DNA of 64,000 nt from Buttiauxella gaviniae ATCC 51604. GTDB taxonomy: Bacteria > Pseudomonadota > Gammaproteobacteria > Enterobacterales > Enterobacteriaceae. Every line of letters starts with the position of its first letter. Within the stretch, counting starts at the first letter, position 1. The notes below the pieces were generated by a model. It was not told the DNA's origin. It made no database searches and worked only from the letters and a program-made list of their open reading frames with translations. Below are positions 59,318-64,000 of this stretch, in pieces. The stretch covers positions 62,001 through 126,000 of the forward strand of contig NZ_LXEP01000017.1 in assembly GCF_001654835.1 (NCBI RefSeq). Direction: 5' to 3'. The translations under genes and the position numbers were made by a program.

Positions 59318-59825
59318 GTTGATTCTCCAGAGTCACAGCAGCGTCTTGTGCTGGCGAGAAAAGCTTGCATAAGGTGTCAATAATATTCATCACGCTGTAG
59401 AGAATAATCAGCACGCCGGAAACCGGCAGGGCGTAGTAAATTTGCCCCATTGGGATGCCCAGAGCAGGCGAGATTTGCAGCATCGAAATAGAAGAAATCT
59501 TCATACCGCCAATGACCAGAATCCACACTGAAAATGCAATAAACACCAGTTGCAGGAAGACCATCCACCACGCACGCACCTGCGGCGAGACTTTATCGAC
59601 CAGCAAAGTCAGGCTGATATGTTGCTGTTTCCCTGCAACATAGGCCATGCCCAGCATTGAAAGCCAGACCAGAGAAAAACGCAGCAACTCTTCAGTCACC
59701 GTGCTGGGTACGCCCACGACGTAACGGCTGATCACCTGCCAGCAGGAGACACAAACCATCATTGCTAATAACAAGCAGCAGATACCTTCCAGTAATCTGT
59801 CGAATCCTTTTCTTATCGTTTCCAT
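59310..59825 (-). CDS. TRAP transporter small permease, DctQ type
   Basis: 171 residues with four hydrophobic segments (LLEGICCLLLAMMVCVSCWQ; RFSLVWLSMLGMAYVAGK; VFLQLVFIAFSVWILVIGG; ALPVSGVLIILYSVMNII). The LVWLSMLGMAYVAGKQQHISLTLL block is characteristic of DctQ. Starts 19 bases after the binding-protein gene and overlaps the large permease gene. Confidence 0.92.
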   Translation of the reverse strand: METIRKGFDRLLEGICCLLLAMMVCVSCWQVISRYVVGVPSTVTEELLRFSLVWLSMLGMAYVAGKQQHISLTLLVDKVSPQVRAWWMVFLQLVFIAFSVWILVIGGMKISSISMLQISPALGIPMGQIYYALPVSGVLIILYSVMNIIDTLCKLFSPAQDAAVTLENQHD

Positions 59826-59844
59826 TATGTTCCTTTAAGCCTCG

Positions 59845-60822
59845 TTATTTTGCTGACTGAATGGTCTGATACAGGCCGTAAAGCTGAGGGGTATCTTTCA
59901 GGCCGTCATAGATTGGCTGAACTGCCTGCTGAAACGGCTTTTTATCGATCTCAAAAAATTCCACATTGAAGTTTTTGACCGCTTCTTTCTTGGTTTTTTC
60001 TATTTCCGCATCCCATGCCGCTTTCTCGTATTCAATGGAGGCTTTGATGGCTTCACGAATGATTTTCTGCTGTGCGGTCGTCAGCTTTTCAAAAGCCAGG
60101 TTGCTCATCAGGAGGATATCGGGAATGCGAGTGTGCATGTCGTAGGTATAAAAGCGGGCAACTTCACCGTGGCGGGCAATCGTCAGCGCAAACTCATTAT
60201 TTTCTGCACCATCCAGAATGCCCTGCTGCAAAGAGGTGTAAACCTCGGCCTGGCTCATGGCGATGGGGGAAGCTCCGAGCATTTTGAGCGTGCGGATAGC
60301 CGTGTCACTCTGCATCACACGGATTTTCTTACCTTGAAGATCTTCAATGCTGCGGATAGGTGCTTTACTCATATAAAAATTACGCGCACCGGAGTCGTAC
60401 CAGCCGACACCGATAAAGCCCTGTGCCGCAGTGGATTGATAAACCGGGTCCATCACCCTATCGTTATCCATAACGCGGTAAAATTCGGCTTTATCGGTAA
60501 AAAGGTAAGGCAGAGAAAACACGCCGTAGAGAGGTGAAAAACTCTCCATCAGCCCGGATGAAACCTTGGTAATATCGACCACGCCAGCCTGCGCCAGCTC
60601 AACCAGCTCACGTTCGCTGCCGAGTTGGCCATCCGGGAAGTACATCACCTGAACTTCTCCGTGAGTTTTTTCTTCAATTTGTTGACCGAGGAAACGCAGA
60701 GCGTCTTTCACCGGCTGGCTGTTCTCGGCGTAGGCCAGGCGCAGAACAGTAGCGGCATAGGTCGAAAAGGGGATTAACGTAAGGCAGAAAAAAAGTGCGG
60801 TGACTGTCCGTAGTAGTTTCAT
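59845..60822 (-). CDS. TRAP transporter periplasmic binding protein, DctP type
   Basis: 325 residues with a Sec signal peptide (MKLLRTVTALFFCLTL... to about residue 23). DctP-family features: YFPDGQLGSERELVELAQAGVVDI, LPYLFTDKAEFYRVMD, and the carboxylate-binding arginine region LQGKKIRVMQSDT. TRAP binding proteins hold organic acids, here probably a hexuronate-related acid. First gene of the operon; a KdgR-like box lies about 110 bases upstream. It differs from E. coli YiaO. Confidence 0.92.
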   Translation of the reverse strand: MKLLRTVTALFFCLTLIPFSTYAATVLRLAYAENSQPVKDALRFLGQQIEEKTHGEVQVMYFPDGQLGSERELVELAQAGVVDITKVSSGLMESFSPLYGVFSLPYLFTDKAEFYRVMDNDRVMDPVYQSTAAQGFIGVGWYDSGARNFYMSKAPIRSIEDLQGKKIRVMQSDTAIRTLKMLGASPIAMSQAEVYTSLQQGILDGAENNEFALTIARHGEVARFYTYDMHTRIPDILLMSNLAFEKLTTAQQKIIREAIKASIEYEKAAWDAEIEKTKKEAVKNFNVEFFEIDKKPFQQAVQPIYDGLKDTPQLYGLYQTIQSAK

Positions 60823-60929
60823 CTGAGTCTCATCATGAGTAAGTTTCAGAGTAAAAATACGTTAAAGCGCGCAGGTTAACCTTTCCATTTTCGCCACTGA
60901 CGCCTAAACCCTGGCAATGGAAACAACAA

Positions 60930-60947
60930 AATGAAAACGCGTTTCAC
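60930..60947. promoter_or_regulatory. KdgR-like operator upstream of the TRAP operon
   Basis: AATGAAAACGCGTTTCAC is a near-palindrome of the KdgR type, about 110 bases from the dctP start. It is weaker in symmetry than the porin copy, but both share the GAAA...TTTC core. The rest of 60823-61103 shows no gene. Confidence 0.55.
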
Positions 60948-61103
60948 AAAATTGAAGTAATCATGCCATTTCAGAAAAATATTCCAAAAATGAGTTCCTC
61001 AAAGTTAAGCTCCATTAAAATGTCATTTAATATTTGAGTGATGACCTGACAGGGTGGAAAGTAACATTCACCGCCAAAAAATTATCGTTACAGGGAGGGT
61101 CGG

Positions 61104-61778
61104 ATGCACTATCCGCTAAACGTTTATATCGGCAAAATTCGTGAATATCAGGGAAGTAGGCCGAGTGCTATTGCCAAATATCAGGTCGATGGTGAACTTA
61201 AACTCACCGAACTGGGCCTTGAAGGCGATCAGCAGGCTGAAAAAGTCATTCATGGCGGGCCGGATCGCGCGTTATGCCACTACCCGCGTGAACATTATCT
61301 TCACTGGACGCGTGAATTTCCCGAACAAGCTGAGCTTTTTACCGCTCCGGCCTACGGTGAAAACCTATCGACCGAAGGCCTGACAGAAAAAGATGTCTAT
61401 ATCGGCGATATTTTCCGTTGGGGAGAAGCACTGATTCAGGTCACGCAGCCGCGCTCACCCTGCTTCAAGCTGAATTACCATTTTGGCATTAGCGATATGT
61501 CTTCTTTGATGCAGGAAACGGGTTATTGCGGCTGGCTTTATCGGATCGTAATGGCGGGAAATGTATCGACGGAATCACCACTTGAGCTGGTTTCTCGCGT
61601 TAGTGATGTGACGGTCGCAGAAGCGATTGCGACAGCATGGCATATGCCATTTGATGATGAGCAGTATCACCGGTTACTTTCGGCTGCAGGGCTATCCGTG
61701 AGCTGGACGCGAACTATGCAGAAACGGCGTCTGCTAGGGAAGATCGAAGATAATTCCCGGAGATTGTTTGGGAAATAA
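61104..61778 (+). CDS. yiiM: MOSC-domain protein YiiM
   Basis: Molybdenum-dependent protein that protects against base analogues such as 6-N-hydroxylaminopurine. 224 residues as in E. coli. MOSC domain with LGLEGDQQAEKVIHGGPDRALCHYP near residue 37 and the conserved Cys in QPRSPCFKLNYHF. GGGAGGG precedes the ATG at 61104. Convergent with cspA across a shared terminator. In E. coli it follows kdgT; here the TRAP genes take that place. Confidence 0.97.
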   Translation: MHYPLNVYIGKIREYQGSRPSAIAKYQVDGELKLTELGLEGDQQAEKVIHGGPDRALCHYPREHYLHWTREFPEQAELFTAPAYGENLSTEGLTEKDVYIGDIFRWGEALIQVTQPRSPCFKLNYHFGISDMSSLMQETGYCGWLYRIVMAGNVSTESPLELVSRVSDVTVAEAIATAWHMPFDDEQYHRLLSAAGLSVSWTRTMQKRRLLGKIEDNSRRLFGK

Positions 61779-61790
61779 ACCCCAGATACG

Positions 61791-61815
61791 AAAAAACCCG
61801 CCGAGGCGGGTTTTT
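61791..61815. terminator. bidirectional terminator between yiiM and cspA
   Basis: AAAAAACCCGCC and GGCGGGTTTTT around a short loop have T-runs on both strands, serving both convergent genes. Confidence 0.88.
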
Positions 61816-61842
61816 AAATTCTTAGCTTTGCTAACGTTAACC

Positions 61843-62055
61843 TTACAGGTTAGTTACGTTACCAGCAGCTGGGCCTTTAGCACCACTTTCGATGGTGAAA
61901 GACACTTTCTGGCCTTCGTCCAGAGACTTGTAGCCATCAATCTGGATAGCAGAGAAGTGTACGAACACGTCTTTTGAGCCATCGTCAGGAGTGATGAAGC
62001 CGAAGCCTTTGTCAGAGTTGAACCATTTTACGAGACCAGTCATTTTGTTAGACAT
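61843..62055 (-). CDS. cspA: cold shock protein, CspA type
   Basis: 70-residue single OB-fold that binds RNA and melts secondary structure at low temperature. RNP1 KGFGFIT and RNP2 VFVHF are intact. It differs from E. coli CspA at a few positions (IQIDGYKSL for IQNDGYKSL, C-terminal VTNL). The conserved 160-base leader, and yiaF close by as in E. coli, support cspA rather than another csp paralogue. AAGGTAATATCT precedes the ATG. Confidence 0.95.
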   Translation of the reverse strand: MSNKMTGLVKWFNSDKGFGFITPDDGSKDVFVHFSAIQIDGYKSLDEGQKVSFTIESGAKGPAAGNVTNL

Positions 62056-62215
62056 AGATATTACCTTTTAAATTAAATTTGCCTTCCGGCGCAATTGGAA
62101 TGTTTTACAGATTTTTTAAAGCGATAAAGGAAGGTAGATCACGTCGAAGGGTATCTATGATAACTCTTTGAGGACTGCGCTACTAAACTGCTTAAGGGTC
62201 TGTGCTTCAAACCGA
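62056..62215 (-). promoter_or_regulatory. cspA 5' leader, cold-responsive RNA
   Basis: The approximately 160-base leader follows the E. coli cspA leader block by block from memory: a CGGTTTGA start, GAGTTATC.TAGATACCC, ATCTGTAAAACAT, GCCGGAAGGCA and AAAGGTAAT before the start codon. The E. coli leader changes fold with temperature to favour translation in the cold. The cold box reads TGAAGCACAGAC where E. coli has TGACGTACAGAC. The -10 GTTAAT lies just upstream. Confidence 0.85.
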
Positions 62216-62324
62216 TGAATGCATTAACTCATATAACAGTAGTGAATAACAAGGTTTATTTTAGCCGTCCGCAGGGCTGGAGCTCAGGCCATCTGCGGTC
62301 TGGAAACTCAGAGTAGCGGTAAAC

Positions 62325-62663
62325 TCAGTAAATAACATTGTGGCGATAGAGCGCCGATTCGAAATCTTCCTTCATGCTTGCATAGAGTAAAATGCCGATT
62401 TCAGAATGGTTGCTGTCGTCATAAAAACAACGATACTCATTTTCCACATCCAGCCACTCACGAATCCTGACACCTTTGTCCGCGAGAGTACCGTTTATAC
62501 GATATCGGGTTGGGTCCTCTGAAATAGCCGCAACCGAACGTAATAACAGCGATTCAATGAATGTTCCAGCAGCCTCAACACCGATAAATTGTGACTTAAA
62601 GAATTCAATATCCTGCAGGCTTTTCACCGCAGTTTCGGTAAGTACAATGTGGTGTTCCTTCAC
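62325..62663 (-). CDS. ParE/RelE-family toxin
   Basis: 112 residues with the ParE/RelE layout: N-terminal strand and helix (HIVLTETAVKSLQDIEFFKSQF), mid region with SEDPTRYRINGTLADKGVRIREWLDVENEYRCFYD and a strand IGILLYASMKEDFESALYRH. It follows the antitoxin gene by 14 bases. Such toxins block gyrase (ParE) or cut mRNA (RelE); which applies cannot be told from sequence. Type II toxin-antitoxin pair placed between cspA and yiaF, where E. coli has yiaG. Confidence 0.85.
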   Translation of the reverse strand: MKEHHIVLTETAVKSLQDIEFFKSQFIGVEAAGTFIESLLLRSVAAISEDPTRYRINGTLADKGVRIREWLDVENEYRCFYDDSNHSEIGILLYASMKEDFESALYRHNVIY

Positions 62664-62677
62664 TTTATACTCCCTGT

Positions 62678-62947
62678 TTATTTCCTTGCAGTACGGAGTC
62701 GTTGGAGGGCAGCTTCAGGCGAAACCGTTTTCCCTTCTGTCACTTCGTGCTTGGCCTTCATCACCAGTTTTAATAGCGCGTTGCTCTGGCGTTCGCGTAA
62801 ACGCTCAGCCTCTTCCAACTGGCGCTCAGCGGCTGTCTGAACAAAGAGTTCCGCGACACCGTTTTTCGTGACGTAAACGCCGCCCTCAAAAAGCTCAGGG
62901 TTGCTTAACCCTTCTCGGGCAGTCTTTTGGGACATTGTATTTGGCAT
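62678..62947 (-). CDS. Phd/YefM-like antitoxin
   Basis: 89 residues. The segment GGVYVTKNGVAELFVQTAAE is the Phd/YefM N-terminal DNA-binding fold; the C-terminal half is a charged helix (RQLEEAERLRERQSNALLKL) followed by VSPEAALQRLRTARK, which would wrap the toxin. ATG at 62947 has GAGGAG six bases upstream and was chosen over an in-frame ATG at 62935. First gene of the pair, with a strong promoter at 62979-63007. Confidence 0.85.
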   Translation of the reverse strand: MPNTMSQKTAREGLSNPELFEGGVYVTKNGVAELFVQTAAERQLEEAERLRERQSNALLKLVMKAKHEVTEGKTVSPEAALQRLRTARK

Positions 62948-62978
62948 GAGAACTCCTCATAACGGACAGTTAATGACG

Positions 62979-63007
62979 AGTTTATGAACAGCATCAGGCG
63001 GTGTCAA
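62979..63007 (-). promoter_or_regulatory. promoter of the toxin-antitoxin operon
   Basis: On the minus strand, -35 TTGACA (63007-63002) and -10 TAAACT (62984-62979) with a 17-base spacer. The flanking repeat CAAATTTATGACAAATTTG at 63005-63023 could bind the antitoxin. Confidence 0.75.
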
Positions 63008-63075
63008 ATTTATGACAAATTTGTACCTTGGGCAGGAATTAAGTGCGGATGGGGAATGCTAAAGAGGGAGAATAT

Positions 63076-63096
63076 TCCCCGCCTTGCGACGGGGAA
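63076..63096 (-). terminator. hairpin after yiaF
   Basis: TTCCCCG and CGGGGAA pair across an 8-base loop just downstream of the yiaF stop on the minus strand. The following TATTCTC is a poor T-run, so termination may be weak. Confidence 0.55.
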
Positions 63097-63104
63097 AACA
63101 GCAA

Positions 63105-63815
63105 TTACTGCATTGAGGTTTGAGCAGCAGAATATGCCTGCATAAATGCCTGATGCTGTGAAGCCAGCGGAGCAATCAGCGAGTTGTACTGGCTTGCCTG
63201 CTGTGAGGTTGGGAACTGAATGCCACCAGCAGTAAAGCCAACTTGAGTGCCCTGCTGCTGGATGAAGTTACCCACTTGCACCAGTTGTGCTGTGAAAGTT
63301 TGTGCCGCAGGGATCAGTGGAGCCATAGCGTCTGCCGGAGCAGTAACGACTTTCTGATAAACCTTGTCGTAAACAACTTTCAAATCGTCAGGCTGCTTTA
63401 AGGTGGAACGAGCGCTGTCTGCCTGCATTTTGGCATTCTGCACCTGTTGGCCCAACACGTTCAGTGAACCGTTAGCCTGGCTCAGAGGTTCACGCTGAGT
63501 CATATAATCTTGTGGTACACGAATGCTGTTTACGCTATCGGCAACTGGCTTCATGCCGTCATCCATTGCCTGGTTTACCTGTTGGGCAAAGCCATACAAA
63601 ATCGCGTAATCAGAAACCAGTGGACCGAATTGTTTTTTCTGATCCGTTGTCAGCGTTGGCAGGCGTTCACCGCTGCGCATCGCTGTGTTTTGTAAGAAAT
63701 CGATAAACGCTTTACGTTGATCGCCTTCTTTATCAAAACAGCCACTCAGACTCACCACCATTAAAATTGCCGCAAGCGGCGCAAACCAGCGTGACCAGGA
63801 CTTACCTGTCGCCAT
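63105..63815 (-). CDS. yiaF: DUF3053 lipoprotein YiaF
   Basis: 236 residues as in E. coli YiaF. A lipoprotein signal peptide ends in the lipobox LSGC with Cys26 as lipid attachment site. The mature part is largely helical (QKKQFGPLVSDYAILYGFAQQ; SQANGSLNVLGQQVQNAKMQ). ATG at 63815 was chosen over a frame extended 15 codons because MATGKSWSRWFAPLAA is conserved. Function unknown. The Asp after the lipobox Cys is at +3 (CFD), not +2, so outer-membrane sorting is possible. The remaining 63816-64000 shows no gene. Confidence 0.95.
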   Translation of the reverse strand: MATGKSWSRWFAPLAAILMVVSLSGCFDKEGDQRKAFIDFLQNTAMRSGERLPTLTTDQKKQFGPLVSDYAILYGFAQQVNQAMDDGMKPVADSVNSIRVPQDYMTQREPLSQANGSLNVLGQQVQNAKMQADSARSTLKQPDDLKVVYDKVYQKVVTAPADAMAPLIPAAQTFTAQLVQVGNFIQQQGTQVGFTAGGIQFPTSQQASQYNSLIAPLASQHQAFMQAYSAAQTSMQ

Positions 63816-64000
63816 CTTTTCTACTCCTTCACCATTCAATGCAAATACGCAAATGCGCACCCAATAATGCTGCTAAGGATAGTCCAACCTGACTTTGCAA
63901 GATACCCTTTCACAACAATCTCTTTCAGGCATATTTGCGCTGAAATGGTGCATTTTCATACGCCACCCTGCACCTTATTGGCACATCTCCCTTCAACTGT

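Noticed and set aside
1-64000. CRISPR arrays, insertion sequences, rRNA genes
   Set aside because: No regularly spaced repeats with unique spacers, no transposase frames and no rRNA sequence were seen in the window.

Overview
The window is chromosomal DNA from a member of the Enterobacteriaceae. Nearly every housekeeping protein aligns from memory along its full length with its Escherichia coli K-12 counterpart, with many substitutions, so this is a relative of E. coli rather than E. coli itself. A cheV gene, an ABC transporter inside the rhamnose operon and a KdgM porin with a TRAP transporter between sodA and yiiM also separate it from K-12. I cannot name the genus from the sequence alone.

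Layout. 1-10800 holds maltodextrin genes (malQ cut by the window edge, malP, divergent malT) and glycerol-3-phosphate genes (glpD, divergent glpEGR). 10800-20650 is the glycogen operon glgBXCAP on the minus strand. It is followed by asd, divergent yhgN, and yicI. 25268-25362 is selC, the selenocysteine tRNA. Just downstream (25363-27726) is a small accessory pocket: a zinc-ribbon gene broken by an amber codon, a ribbon-helix-helix protein with an upstream palindrome, two unknown proteins and the tail of a VapC-type PIN toxin. Next come an esterase and fdhE-fdoI-fdoH-fdoG, with divergent fdhD. fdoG has an in-frame UGA (Sec196) and a visible SECIS hairpin, so the window holds both a selenoprotein gene and the tRNA needed to decode it. 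Then follow asr and a tiny membrane-protein gene, a LacI/SIS/PTS locus of unknown substrate, and cheV.

41106-54131 is an enlarged L-rhamnose cluster. On the minus strand lies rhaB-rhaA-rhaD, then a complete sugar ABC transporter, an iron-type alcohol dehydrogenase (probable lactaldehyde reductase) and rhaM. On the plus strand are rhaS and rhaR, followed by the rhaT symporter gene on the minus strand. An arabinose/fucose-isomerase-like gene follows. Then come sodA with a Fur box, a KdgM-family porin gene and a divergent TRAP operon. Both promoter regions of the last two carry KdgR-like palindromes, which suggests one regulon for pectin-derived uronates. The window ends with yiiM, cspA with a long conserved cold-shock leader, a Phd/ParE-type toxin-antitoxin pair, and yiaF.

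REP-type palindromes with a recurring core (TAGGGTGGAT...ATCCACC) sit in many gaps. Three palindromic gaps lie inside the rhamnose operon and bracket the binding-protein gene. Two internally shortened ERIC elements are present. No insertion sequence, CRISPR array or integrase was found. Relative to K-12, gene order is stitched from several separate chromosomal segments (malT-yhgN, yicI-selC, fdhE-yiiM, cspA-yiaF). No single clearly new system stands out. The best candidates for undescribed biology are the selC-adjacent pocket, the LacI/SIS/PTS locus and the KdgM/TRAP pair.
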